From the NCBI RefSeq assembly GCF_000588875.1, contig NZ_JEMV01000013.1, positions 23,385 through 87,384 on the forward strand: a stretch of 64,000 nt of DNA, in the 5' to 3' direction. The translations under genes were made by a program, and so were the position numbers. The stretch's first letter is position 1. Each line of letters begins with the position of its first letter. The notes beneath the pieces are model-generated. The model did not search any database, had not been told where the DNA came from, and was given only the letters and a program-made list of their open reading frames with translations. This DNA is from Sphingobium sp. Ant17 (GTDB taxonomy: Bacteria; Pseudomonadota; Alphaproteobacteria; Sphingomonadales; Sphingomonadaceae). Positions 29,334-38,769 of the stretch are shown here, one piece after another.

Positions 29334-32300
29334 ATGTCGACCATCCCCGCCTCTACCCTGCATGGGGACGGCAGCCCGGAAAGGCTGGCGATCGACACGA
29401 TCCGCACCTTGTCGATGGATGCGGTCCACGCCGCGAAATCGGGTCATATCGGCACGCCGATGGCCCTGGCACCGGTCGGCTATACGCTCTGGTCGCAATT
29501 CCTGCGCACCGATCCCGACGCGCCGGATTGGCCCAACCGCGACCGCTTCGTCCTGTCGGTCGGCCATGCGTCGATGCTGCTTTACTCCCTGCTGCATCTC
29601 GCCGGAGTCAAGGAGATCGACAAGGACGGCAGGCTGACCGGCAAACCGGCGGTGAGCCTGCAGGACATCAAGGATTTCCGCCAGATCGGCTCGAAGACGC
29701 CGGGTCATCCCGAATATCGCCACACCACGGGTGTCGAGACGACCACCGGCCCGCTCGGCCAGGGCTGCGGCAATTCGGTCGGCATGGCGATTGCCGAGCG
29801 CTGGCTCGCGGCGCGCTACAATCGCGACGGTTTCCCGATCTTCGACCATGACGTCTATTGCCTCGCCGGCGACGGCTGTATGATGGAAGGCGTGGCGAGC
29901 GAGGCGGCGAGCCTGGCCGGCCACCTGAAGCTCTCCAACCTCTGCTGGATCTACGATTCGAACCATGTGACGATCGAGGGCGGCACCGATCTCGCCTTCG
30001 ACGAGGATGTCGGCCAGCGCTTCGACGCTTATGGTTGGCACGTCATCCATGTGGACGACGCCAACGATACCAAGGCGGTCGCTGCGGCGATCGAAAGCTT
30101 CAAGGCGACCACCGACAGGCCGACGATGATCGTGGTCCATTCGATTATCGGCTATGGCAGCTCGATCGCCGGAACCGCCAAGGCGCATGGCGAGGCGATG
30201 ACCGGCGATGACATACGCGGCACCAAGAAAGCCTATGGCTGGCCCGAGGATTCGTCCTTCCTCGTTCCCGACGGCGTGCCCGAGCATTTCGGAGGCGCCA
30301 TTGCCGGGCGCGGCAAGCCGCTGCGTGCCGAATGGCTGGCGATGCGCGAACGCTATGCGCAGGCCGAACCCGCCCTGGCCAAGGAGCTCGAGGCGATCTT
30401 TGCCGACCGGCTTCCCGACGGCTGGGATGCCGCCATCCCGACCTTCCCCGCCGACCAAAAAGGCATCGCGACCCGCGATGCCGGCGGCAAGGTGCTCAAC
30501 GCGATCGCGCCCAACCTGCCCTGGCTGGTCGGCGGCTCGGCCGATCTTGCCCCCTCGACAAAGACCCTGATCGAAGGCGCGGGATCGTTCCAGACGGGCA
30601 GCTATGCCGGCCGCAATCTCCACTTCGGCGTGCGCGAACATGCGATGGGTTCGGTGGTCAACGGCATGGCCCTGTCGCACCTGCGTCCCTATTCGGCGAC
30701 CTTTTTCATCTTCCTCGATTATATGCGCCCGCCGGTCCGCCTGGCGGCGCTGATGGAGCTCGGCGTCACCTTCATCTTCACCCACGATTCGATCGGCGTC
30801 GGCGAGGACGGGCCGACCCACCAGCCGATCGAGCAGCTGACCATGCTGCGCGCCACACCCGGCCTCGACATGATCCGACCATGCGACGCCAACGAGGTCG
30901 CCTGGGCCTGGCGTGCGGCGCTGAGCAAAAACAACCGCCCGACCGCCCTGGTCTTCTCGCGCCAGGCGATCCCGACGCTCGACCGCGGCAAATATGCCAG
31001 CGCCGAAGGGCTGCTGAAGGGCGCCTATGTCCTCGCCGGCGACGACAAGCCTGAAATCATCCTGATCGGCACGGGCAGCGAAGTCGGCCTGGTGGTGTCG
31101 GCATACGAGAGACTGACCGAAGCCGGCGTCAAGGCACGCGTCGTATCGATGCCGAGCTGGTATCTCTTTGAACTGCAGGATCAGGCCTACAAGGACAGTG
31201 TCCTGATCCCCGGCGTCGAGGCACGTCTCGCAGTCGAAATGGGCGGCGAGATCGGTTGGGATCGCTATGTCGGCTCGAAGGGAAAAACCATCACCATGTC
31301 GACCTTCGGCGCCTCCGCCCCTGCCGCGAAACTGCAGGACGAATTCGGTTTCACCGTCGACAATCTCGTCAAGTTCGCTCGCGAACTGATCGGAAAGGTC
31401 TGCCCCATGACGAGTCTGTTGAAGCAGCTCCAGGAATCGGGGCAGGCACCCTGGCTCGATTTCGTCGATCGCTCCTTCCTCAAGGAAGGCGGCCTCCGGA
31501 AGCTTGTCGAGGAGGACGGCCTGACCGGCGTCACCTCGAACCCGTCGATCTTCGAGAAGGCGATGGGCCAGGGCACCGCCTATGACGATCAGTACAAGGC
31601 GTTCGTCACCGCCAATCCGGGCGCATCGGTGGTCGAAACCTACGAAGCGCTGGCGGTCAAGGACATCCAGGATGCCTGCGACACGCTGCGTCCGGTGTTC
31701 GACCGGCTGGACGGCAAGGACGGCTATGTCAGCCTCGAGGTCTCGCCCTATCTCGCCAACGATACCGACAAGACGATCGCCGAGGCGCGGCGGCTCTCGA
31801 AGATGGTCGATCGCCCGAACCTGATGATCAAGGTGCCGGGCACCAGGGTCGGCGTCCCGGCGATCCGCCAGCTGATCGAGGACGGGATCAGCATCAACGT
31901 CACCTTGTTGTTTGCGCGTGAGGCCTACATCGCCGTGGCGATGGCCTTCGTCGAAGGGCTCGAGGCGCGGCTCGCCAAGGGCGAGACGATCGATCGCATC
32001 GCCAGCGTCGCCAGCTTCTTCGTCAGCCGCATCGACAGCGCGATCGACAAGAAGATCGACGAGCGTGTCGCCACCGGCGACAAGGATGCCGACGCGCTCA
32101 AGGCGGTACGCGGCAAGGTCGCGATCGCCAACGCCAAGCTCGCTTACCAATGGTATCTCGACTTCGTGAAGTCGGACCGGTGGAAGAAGCTTGCCGCCGA
32201 AGGGGCGATGCCACAGCGTCTGCTGTGGGCATCGACGGGCACGAAGGATCCGTCCTTCCCCGACACGCTCTATATCGACGCGCTGATCGGCCCCGATACG

Positions 32301-32537
32301 GTCAACACCATTCCGCCCAAGACGATGGACGCGTTCCGGGATCACGGCACGCTCAAGCAGACGCTGACCGCGGACGTGCCGGGGGCTGAACATGTCCTGG
32401 CCGAGACCGACCGGCTCGGGCTCGATCTGTCCGGCGTCACCGCCAAGCTGGTCGAAGATGGCGTCAAACTGTTCGCCGACGCGGCCGACACGCTGCTCGG
32501 CGCGATCGAGGCGAAGAAAGCCAAAGCGGAGGCCTGA
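29334..32537 (+). CDS. transketolase joined in frame to transaldolase
   Basis: One uninterrupted frame of 1,067 codons. Residues 1-690 are a complete transketolase: HAAKSGHIGTPMALAP, TTGPLGQGCGNSVGMA, the thiamine-diphosphate motif CLAGDGCMMEGVASEA...SNHVTIEG, and HDSIGVGEDGPTHQPIEQ. Residues from 692 (ATG 31407, MTSLLKQLQESGQAPWLDF) are a complete transaldolase with GLTGVTSNPSIFEKA and the Schiff-base Lys in PNLMIKVPGT. They meet at GKVCPMTS without a stop. A single change, or one extra base at 31401, would produce TGA and separate two normal-length enzymes. Both act in the non-oxidative pentose phosphate pathway. The next gene starts six bases after the stop. Confidence 0.88.
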   Translation: MSTIPASTLHGDGSPERLAIDTIRTLSMDAVHAAKSGHIGTPMALAPVGYTLWSQFLRTDPDAPDWPNRDRFVLSVGHASMLLYSLLHLAGVKEIDKDGRLTGKPAVSLQDIKDFRQIGSKTPGHPEYRHTTGVETTTGPLGQGCGNSVGMAIAERWLAARYNRDGFPIFDHDVYCLAGDGCMMEGVASEAASLAGHLKLSNLCWIYDSNHVTIEGGTDLAFDEDVGQRFDAYGWHVIHVDDANDTKAVAAAIESFKATTDRPTMIVVHSIIGYGSSIAGTAKAHGEAMTGDDIRGTKKAYGWPEDSSFLVPDGVPEHFGGAIAGRGKPLRAEWLAMRERYAQAEPALAKELEAIFADRLPDGWDAAIPTFPADQKGIATRDAGGKVLNAIAPNLPWLVGGSADLAPSTKTLIEGAGSFQTGSYAGRNLHFGVREHAMGSVVNGMALSHLRPYSATFFIFLDYMRPPVRLAALMELGVTFIFTHDSIGVGEDGPTHQPIEQLTMLRATPGLDMIRPCDANEVAWAWRAALSKNNRPTALVFSRQAIPTLDRGKYASAEGLLKGAYVLAGDDKPEIILIGTGSEVGLVVSAYERLTEAGVKARVVSMPSWYLFELQDQAYKDSVLIPGVEARLAVEMGGEIGWDRYVGSKGKTITMSTFGASAPAAKLQDEFGFTVDNLVKFARELIGKVCPMTSLLKQLQESGQAPWLDFVDRSFLKEGGLRKLVEEDGLTGVTSNPSIFEKAMGQGTAYDDQYKAFVTANPGASVVETYEALAVKDIQDACDTLRPVFDRLDGKDGYVSLEVSPYLANDTDKTIAEARRLSKMVDRPNLMIKVPGTRVGVPAIRQLIEDGISINVTLLFAREAYIAVAMAFVEGLEARLAKGETIDRIASVASFFVSRIDSAIDKKIDERVATGDKDADALKAVRGKVAIANAKLAYQWYLDFVKSDRWKKLAAEGAMPQRLLWASTGTKDPSFPDTLYIDALIGPDTVNTIPPKTMDAFRDHGTLKQTLTADVPGAEHVLAETDRLGLDLSGVTAKLVEDGVKLFADAADTLLGAIEAKKAKAEA

Positions 32538-32542
32538 AGCGC

Positions 32543-34204
32543 ATGAACCATTTCCACGCCGACCTGCCCGAGCCGCTGCGCCACGCGGTCGATGCCAGGC
32601 TCAAGACAGCGGCGGCGGAGAAATGGGGTACGCGGCTGTGGGCCGCCGACGCATCGCTCTGGACCAACGGCGACGAAGCCAAATGGGTCGGCTGGCTCGC
32701 TGCCGGTGGAGGCAAGCAGGTCGATTTCGCCCAGCTGAAGGCGATCGCCGCCAAGGCGCGCGGGCATAAGGACGTCGTCCTGCTCGGCATGGGCGGATCG
32801 AGCCTCGGCCCCGAAGTGCTGGCCGAGATCATCGGCGCTGCGCCCGGCTATCCGACCGTCCACGCCCTCGATTCAACCGACCCAGGCCAGATCAGCACGG
32901 TCGCGTCGAAGATCGATCCCAGCGAGGCCCTGTTCCTCGTCGCATCCAAATCGGGATCGACGATGGAGCCCGAACTGCTCCGCGCCTATTTCTGGGAATT
33001 GGCCGGCAAGGATGGTGACCGCTTCGTTGCCGTGACCGATCCGGGATCGAAGCTCGAGAAACTGGCCAGGGAGCATGGCTATCACGCCATCTTCCTCGGC
33101 GATCCGGCGATCGGCGGGCGTTATTCGGTCCTGTCGGTATTCGGCATGGTGCCGGCAGCGATGATGGGGATCGACGTCGAAGCCTTTTTCGCCGCGACCC
33201 AGCCTCTGGTCGAGGCGTGCAAGGGCGACACCGCCAATCCCGGCCTGATCCTGGGTGCGATCATGGGCGAGGCGGCGGTTTCCGGCCGCGACAAGCTCAC
33301 CATCCAGACCAGCCCCGGCCTCGAGCCGATCGGCGCCTGGCTCGAACAGCTCATCGCCGAATCGACCGGCAAGCATGGCAAGGGAATCGTGCCCGTCGAT
33401 GTCGAGCCGGATGCTCCCGCCGCCGATTATGGAAGCGACCGGCTGTTCGCTTTGCTGACGCTCGACGGCGAGGACGTGAGCCGGTTGACTCAGCAGGCCG
33501 ATGCCCTGGTTGCCGCCGGTCAGCCGATGGTGCGCATCACGCTCGCATCCAAGGATTTGATAGGGCAGGAATTCTTCCGCTGGGAAGTGGCAACCGCTTT
33601 TGCCGGTGCGGTGATCGGCATCGATCCGTTCGACCAGCCCGATGTCGAGGATGCCAAGATCGCGACGCGCAAGTTGATCGACAAATATGAGGAATCGGGT
33701 GCACTCGCCCCCGAAACGCCGTTCCACCAGGATGCGGCCATGGCCTTTTCCGCACCGGGCGACCACATGTTCGCCGCGACCAATCCGGTCGAGATATTGC
33801 GCGACCATTTCGCCAGCGCCGAGCCCGGCGCCTATGTCGGCTTCCTCGTCTATCTAGAACGCAATGCCGAACATGAGGCAGCCGTCGCACGGATGCGCCA
33901 GGCGGTGGTCGAGGCAAAGGGTGTCGCGACCGTCGCCGGCTTCGGCCCCCGTTTCCTCCATTCGACCGGCCAGGCCTACAAAGGCGGTCCGAAGAGCGGC
34001 GTGTTCCTCGAGATCACGCGGACGCCGAACCCGGACGTACCGGTGCCCGGACGCAAGGCCAGCTTCGGCACGGTCCAGCTCGCGCAGGCGCGTGGCGATC
34101 TCGACGTGCTCGCCGCGCGCGGGCAGCGCACCTTGCGCATTCATCTCAACACAGGGGATCTCAATACCCTCGAAACATTGGTGGCGCGTTCGCTACAGAA
34201 TTGA
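32543..34204 (+). CDS. pgi: glucose-6-phosphate isomerase
   Basis: A 553-residue phosphoglucose isomerase interconverting glucose-6-phosphate and fructose-6-phosphate. Two SIS-type domains are visible: VVLLGMGGSSLGPEVLAE, the phosphate-binding LVASKSGSTMEPELLRAYFWE, and GGRYSVLSVFGMVPAAMMG, with the later GFGPRFLHSTGQAYKGGPKSGVF carrying the active-site His/Lys. The sequence resembles the C-terminal half of bifunctional transaldolase-phosphoglucose isomerase proteins more than stand-alone E. coli Pgi. Here it follows the transaldolase as a separate frame, with five bases between stop and ATG. Confidence 0.9.
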   Translation: MNHFHADLPEPLRHAVDARLKTAAAEKWGTRLWAADASLWTNGDEAKWVGWLAAGGGKQVDFAQLKAIAAKARGHKDVVLLGMGGSSLGPEVLAEIIGAAPGYPTVHALDSTDPGQISTVASKIDPSEALFLVASKSGSTMEPELLRAYFWELAGKDGDRFVAVTDPGSKLEKLAREHGYHAIFLGDPAIGGRYSVLSVFGMVPAAMMGIDVEAFFAATQPLVEACKGDTANPGLILGAIMGEAAVSGRDKLTIQTSPGLEPIGAWLEQLIAESTGKHGKGIVPVDVEPDAPAADYGSDRLFALLTLDGEDVSRLTQQADALVAAGQPMVRITLASKDLIGQEFFRWEVATAFAGAVIGIDPFDQPDVEDAKIATRKLIDKYEESGALAPETPFHQDAAMAFSAPGDHMFAATNPVEILRDHFASAEPGAYVGFLVYLERNAEHEAAVARMRQAVVEAKGVATVAGFGPRFLHSTGQAYKGGPKSGVFLEITRTPNPDVPVPGRKASFGTVQLAQARGDLDVLAARGQRTLRIHLNTGDLNTLETLVARSLQN

Positions 34205-34219
34205 AGGGGATCAGCATAA

Positions 34220-35206
34220 ATGCGTATCGCGATGATCGGACTGGGGCGCATGGGCGGCAATATCGTCCGTCGCCTGTTGCGCGGCGGACATGAAGCGGTC
34301 GTCTTCGATCGCAACCAGCATCTGATCGACGATCTGGTCAAGGAAGGCGCGGTCGGCGCGACCGGGCTCGACGATCTGCGCGGCAAGCTCGCCGAGCGCG
34401 CCATCTTCTGGGTGATGCTCCCGGCGGGTCCTCCGACCGAGGATACGATCACCGCCCTGCTCGAAAAGTCCCTGCCCGGCGACATCATCATCGACGGCGG
34501 CAACAGCTTCTACAGGGACGATATCCGCCGCGCGAAGCTCTGCGTGGCGAAGCAAGTCGCCTATGTCGACATCGGCACGTCGGGCGGCGTCTGGGGACTC
34601 GAACGCGGCTATTGCATGATGATCGGCGGCGAGACGGAGGTGGTCGACTACCTCGATCCGATCTTCAAGACGATGGCACCGGGCCGAGGGACGATCCCCC
34701 CCACGCCCAATCGGATGGAGCAGGAAGGCGAGGATGCGCGCGCCGAGCTCGGCTACATCCATGCCGGCCCGCCTGGCGCCGGCCACTTCGTCAAGATGGT
34801 CCACAACGGCATCGAATATGGTTTGATGCAGGCCTATGCCGAGGGCTTCGACATCCTGAAGTCGAAGAAATCCGACAAGCTTCCTGAGGATGAGCGCTTC
34901 GATCTCAACCTCACCGACATTGCCGAGGTGTGGCGCCGCGGATCGGTCATCTCCTCCTGGCTGCTCGACCTGACCGCGTCGGCGCTCGCCAAGGATCAGA
35001 TGCTCGCCCAGTTTACCGGCACCGTGGCGGATTCGGGCGAAGGCCATTGGACGATTGAGGCGGCGATGGAGGAAGCGGTGCCCGCCTACGTCCTCTCGGC
35101 CGCCTTGTTCGCGCGCTATCGCAGCCGCGTCGAACATACGTTCGGCGACCAGGTGCTGTCGGCGATGCGCTTCGGCTTCGGCGGCCATACCGAAATGCCG
35201 CAGTAG
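34220..35206 (+). CDS. gnd: 6-phosphogluconate dehydrogenase, decarboxylating, short (GndA/YqeC) type
   Basis: A 328-residue enzyme converting 6-phosphogluconate to ribulose-5-phosphate. The Rossmann motif [21 protein letters not shown] is followed by [10 protein letters not shown], the substrate motif [22 protein letters not shown], and the catalytic [20 protein letters not shown]. It belongs to the short class, about 330 residues instead of 470, that is often NAD-linked. It sits between pgi and zwf in a compact operon with gaps of 15 and 6 bases. Confidence 0.92.
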   Translation: MRIAMIGLGRMGGNIVRRLLRGGHEAVVFDRNQHLIDDLVKEGAVGATGLDDLRGKLAERAIFWVMLPAGPPTEDTITALLEKSLPGDIIIDGGNSFYRDDIRRAKLCVAKQVAYVDIGTSGGVWGLERGYCMMIGGETEVVDYLDPIFKTMAPGRGTIPPTPNRMEQEGEDARAELGYIHAGPPGAGHFVKMVHNGIEYGLMQAYAEGFDILKSKKSDKLPEDERFDLNLTDIAEVWRRGSVISSWLLDLTASALAKDQMLAQFTGTVADSGEGHWTIEAAMEEAVPAYVLSAALFARYRSRVEHTFGDQVLSAMRFGFGGHTEMPQ

Positions 35207-35212
35207 GCTCCC

Positions 35213-36648
35213 ATGAAGACGGCCCCACCCGCCACTCTGGTCATTTTCGGCGCGACCGGGGACCTGACCCGCCGCCTGCTGGTCCCCGCCGTCACCAATC
35301 TGTGCACCGACGGATTACTGGGAAAGGAATTCACCATCCTCGGCATCGGCCGCAGCGATGGCGATGACGAGACGTTGCGCGCCAGCCTGGATAAGTTCGC
35401 GACCGAGGGCGATTGCTGGCGTGATCTGCGCAAGCGCATCGCCTACCTCCAGGGCGATTTCACCGCAGACCGGGTGTTCGACGATGTCGCCCAGGCGTTG
35501 GGCGACCGAAGCGCGGTCTTCTACCTTGCCACGCCGGCGCAATTCTTCGGCGCCATCGTCGAAAAGCTTGCCGCCAAAGGCTGATGGCGGAAGCGGGCAG
35601 TCGGTTCCGCCGCGTCGCGATCGAAAAGCCGTTCGGCCACGACCTCGCCTCGGCCAAGGCGCTTGACGCCCGAATCCTCGCCTTGCTCCCGGAAAGCCAG
35701 ATCTACCGGCTCGACCATTTCCTGGGAAAGGAAACTGTCCAGAACATCCTGGTCGCGCGCTTCGCCAACCAATGGTTCGAAGCGGTGTGGAACAATCGCT
35801 ATATCGACCATGTCCAGATCACCGCCGCCGAGACGGTCGAGGTCGGATCGCGCGGATCTTTCTACGATGCAACCGGCGCGCTCCGCGACATGGTCCCCAA
35901 CCATCTGTTCCAGCTGCTGGCGATGATCGCGATGGAGCCGCCCAACAGCTTCGATGCCGACGCGATCCGCGACGAAAAGGCCAAGGTGTTGCGCGCGATC
36001 CGCAAGCCCACCGCAGTCTGCGCAGTGCGCGGCCAATATGGCAAGGGCCGTGTCGGCAGCCGCAACGTGCCGGCCTATCGTAAGGTCCCGGATGTCGCTG
36101 CCGACAGCAGGACCGAGACCTATGTCGCACTGAAGCTGGAAGTCGACACCTGGCGCTGGGCCGGCGTGCCCTTCTACCTGCGCACCGGCAAGGCGCTGGC
36201 AGCGCGCGATACGGAGATCGTCGTCACGTTCAAGGCAGTGCCCTACGCTTTATTCCGCGATTGTCCGATCGACCGCCTGCCAGCCAATCGCCTGATCTTC
36301 CAGCTGCAGCCGGACGAAAGCATCGTCTTAGACATGCTGGTCAAGAAACCGGGTCCAGTGATCAAGACCGCAGGAACAACGCTCGATTTCACTTATGCCG
36401 ACCACTTCAAGCTGTCGGGCCGGACCGGCTACGAAACCTTGCTCTATGACATGATGACCGGCGACCAGACATTGTTCCAGCGCGCCGAGCAGATCGAGGC
36501 GGGCTGGGCCGCGGTCCAGCCGATCCTCGATCACTGGGCCAAGGGCAAGGGCAGGCTTGAATCCTATGCACCAGGCAGCGCCGGCCCGGCCGGCGCAGAT
36601 GCCCTACTCGAACGCGATGGCCGCTTCTGGCACAGGATCGGCCAATGA
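35213..36648 (+). pseudogene. zwf: glucose-6-phosphate 1-dehydrogenase, one-base frameshift
   Basis: The N-terminal 123 codons (LVIFGATGDLTRRLLVPAVTNL, the NADP-binding GATGDL motif) end with a premature stop at 35582-35584; the next frame continues at once with FRRVAIEKPFGHDLASA (substrate-binding EKPFG) and RLDHFLGKETVQNIL (catalytic His region), through YADHFKLSGRTGYETLLYDMMTGD to a normal end. Adding one base near 35581 (GGC-CTG-ATG) gives one protein of about 478 residues. The enzyme feeds glucose-6-phosphate into the oxidative pentose phosphate pathway and makes NADPH. The stop overlaps the following ATG. Confidence 0.88.
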
Positions 36649-36978
36649 TGCTTGGCCTCGTCATCTCCGACATCGACGGACTTTGGTTCGCAAGGACAAG
36701 AGCCTGGCGTCGGCGACGACTGCCCGGTCGCGGACCTACTATCTGGACATCACCAACTCCTATGCCAACAAGCGAGCTGGCGTCGATGCCCTGGCGCGGG
36801 CGCTCGGCCACATGCCCAATGACCTGCCCTTTGCTCGTGCGCACCGGGCTATCGATCGCCATGGGCAAGACGCCTGAGGAGATCCGTAGCGCAGCGCACT
36901 ACATTTCAACCAGCAACGACAAAGATGGCATCGCCGATGCCATCGACGCATTTCTGCTGCCGCTTGTGGGAGATCATC
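36645..36978 (+). pseudogene. remnant of a Cof-type HAD phosphatase
   Basis: Fragments of one HAD-IIB hydrolase lie in two frames: GLVISDIDG then TLVRKDKSLASATT (catalytic Asp pair and start), YYLDITNSYANKRAGVDALARALG, then MPNDLPFAR-like and GLSIAMGKTPEEIRSAAHYISTSNDKDGIADAID (C-terminal core). Order is preserved, but about 150 residues between them are missing and the frame changes twice, so this is a true decayed gene and not a single-base artefact. The original probably dephosphorylated a sugar phosphate, as its position after zwf suggests. Confidence 0.65.
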
Positions 36979-37725
36979 ATGAAGCGACTGGCCGCTTTCG
37001 ACCTCGACGGAACGCTCGCGCTCAGCAAGCAGCCGCTCGACGATGAAATGGCGGATCTGCTTACCCGCCTGCTCGACGTGACGATGGTAGCGATCATCTC
37101 CGGAGGCGACTGGCCGCAATTCGAGAAACAGGTGGTGTCACGCATGCCTGCCCGGGCGCGGCTCGACAATTTCATCATCCAGCCGACCACGGGCACCAAG
37201 CTCTATCGTCACGCCGACGGCCAATGGACGCGTATCTATGCCGATCTGTTCACCGGCGACGAAAGCCAGCGCATCCGCGAAGCACTGACCAAGGCGGTCG
37301 AGCAGGCGGGCTATGCAAACGAGAACATCTGGGGCGAGCAGATCGAGGATCGCGGCAGCCAGATCACATTCTCCGCGCTCGGTCAGCAGGCGCCGCTCGA
37401 GGCCAAGGACACGTGGGATCCGGATCACGCCAAGCGCAAGAAATTGCAGGCCCTGCTCCAGCCGTTGCTGCCAGGCTTTGCCATCAATATCGGCGGGGCG
37501 ACATCGATCGACATCACCCGCGAAGGCATAGACAAGGCCTATGGCCTTAAGCGCCTTTCCGAGCAGACCGGCGTCGCACTCGACGAGATGATCTTCTTCG
37601 GTGACGCGATCTTCCCGGGCGGAAATGATTATCCGGCCAAGCACCTCGGGCTGGATACCGTGCGAGTCCGCGACGTTGCCGAAACCAAGTCGGTGGTTGG
37701 CGCGATCGCTGCCTGGCTGGTCTAG
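36979..37725 (+). CDS. HAD-IIB family hydrolase (phosphomannomutase-like fold)
   Basis: A 248-residue protein beginning MKRLAAFDLDGTLALSK (catalytic DxDGT) at ATG 36979. Later motifs are VAIISGGDWPQFEKQV (motif II Ser), the cap region around IYADLFTGDESQRIR, and the C-terminal metal site FFGDAIFPGGNDYPAK. The GINIGGATSIDITREGIDKAYGL segment matches the substrate loop of HAD-IIB sugar phosphatases and eukaryotic-type phosphomannomutases. It closes the sugar-phosphate operon. The precise substrate cannot be read from sequence. Confidence 0.85.
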   Translation: MKRLAAFDLDGTLALSKQPLDDEMADLLTRLLDVTMVAIISGGDWPQFEKQVVSRMPARARLDNFIIQPTTGTKLYRHADGQWTRIYADLFTGDESQRIREALTKAVEQAGYANENIWGEQIEDRGSQITFSALGQQAPLEAKDTWDPDHAKRKKLQALLQPLLPGFAINIGGATSIDITREGIDKAYGLKRLSEQTGVALDEMIFFGDAIFPGGNDYPAKHLGLDTVRVRDVAETKSVVGAIAAWLV

Positions 37726-37871
37726 ATGCGCTACCGCCGATCCTTAACCAGTCCCGCTTTCGCACCCATACGACCCAGCTTCGCAGCGGCCCCACATTGT
37801 GGAGCCGACGGATCGCTTCAATAGTGCCGGATCTGCTTGACCCCACTACGCCTGGGCGTGTCCGAGGAAAC

Positions 37872-38309
37872 TCAGCTCGCCATGTCCGCCATCATCCGAC
37901 AGCTGGCGGCGCAGTCCTTGCAGGTAGCCGAGCAACGCTTCATCCGCTCGTCCACGACGTGGCTCAGGCATTCCCGCGCACATCGTTCGCAGGCGTCAGC
38001 GCAGGCGCGACACAGGATGGTATGGAGGGGGGATTCGCGCAGCATCGAGTTGGCGGACGCCTGGCACAGTTCCGCACAGTCGTTCAGCATGGCGATCAGC
38101 GACGCCGTGGCTGACGCGCCGCCTCGCTTGGTCAGCCAGGTGGCGGTCTCCAGGCACATGCGGTGCGAAGCCACGCAATCGTCGATGCAGTCCGTCATCG
38201 ACATCGCCATCCCTTCCATTGGATGCTGCTGCCCCGCCGCCGGCACAGCCAGCGTTCCAGCGGCGGCAAGGCCGGCGCCGGCCATCAGCAATTCGCGTCT
38301 CTCGATCAT
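37872..38309 (-). CDS. Cys-rich four-helix-bundle copper storage protein (Csp/DUF326)
   Basis: A 145-residue protein with a Tat-like leader (MIERRELLMAGAGLAAAGTLAVPAAG), starting at ATG 38309 behind GGGAGGTGC. The mature part is helical and carries 14 cysteines spaced as CxxxC/CxxC along the helices: MTDCIDDCVASHRMC, NDCAELC, ILCRACADACERCAREC, KRCSATCKDCAASC. This is the pattern of the Csp1 copper storage proteins, in which Cys residues lining a four-helix bundle bind many Cu(I) ions. The Tat leader indicates a periplasmic form, fitting the copper theme of the first part of the window. Confidence 0.85.
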   Translation of the reverse strand: MIERRELLMAGAGLAAAGTLAVPAAGQQHPMEGMAMSMTDCIDDCVASHRMCLETATWLTKRGGASATASLIAMLNDCAELCQASANSMLRESPLHTILCRACADACERCARECLSHVVDERMKRCSATCKDCAASCRMMADMAS

Positions 38310-38326
38310 CATGCACCTCCCATCTG

Positions 38327-38769
38327 CTATCCCTTGAGCGCTGTACCGCATCCGGCGGCCTCAGCCGTCGCAGGCGACCCATCCCACGCCGCGCGTGCCT
38401 TCTCCCGCGCCATCCGGGTTTCCTCCCAAGGCCAGTGGCCGTTGATCTCGACCCCGAGCGAGATGCTCAGGAAGGTCCGCACCAGCACCAGCCCTGCCAG
38501 CACGATGAGATCGTCGAGCGTCGGTTGATCACCAGCGACTTGACGATGTCGCCGGCGACCAGGAATTCCAGGCCGAGCAGGATGCTGCGGCCGAGCGCCG
38601 AGCGGAACGCGCTATAGGCCTCGGTCCGGTCGCCCGCCCTCGCCCGCCGCGCAAACAGAAAGGTTGCGAGCCCCGCGCCGACCAGGATGGTCAGCGTACC
38701 CGCCAGTTCCAGGCCGATCACCGCGAGCCGGAAGAAGGCGCTCAGCCAGTCGGCCTCAATGGTGATCAT
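38327..38769 (-). pseudogene. DUF1622 family membrane protein, one-base frameshift
   Basis: From ATG 38769 the frame encodes ADWLSAFFRLAVIGLELAG, a TM segment, then FRSALGRSILLGLEFLVAGDIVKSLVIN, the family core. Near 38523 the frame is lost; one additional base restores PTLDDLIVLAGLVLVRTFLSISLGVEINGHW and a stop at 38327. The full protein would have about 147 residues and three membrane helices. The start overlaps the end of the cytochrome gene by 14 bases. Function of DUF1622 is not known. Confidence 0.7.

Noticed and set aside
29294..29851. C-terminal 186-codon extension of the glucan synthase frame
   Set aside because: It overlaps the transketolase start in the wrong frame and has no similarity to the family; read as run-on after a lost stop.
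29202..32393. Open frame of more than 1,060 codons on the minus strand opposite transketolase/transaldolase
   Set aside because: It is the antisense of a strongly conserved coding region, is Arg/Asp/Gly-rich without any domain, and is a common by-product of high GC content.
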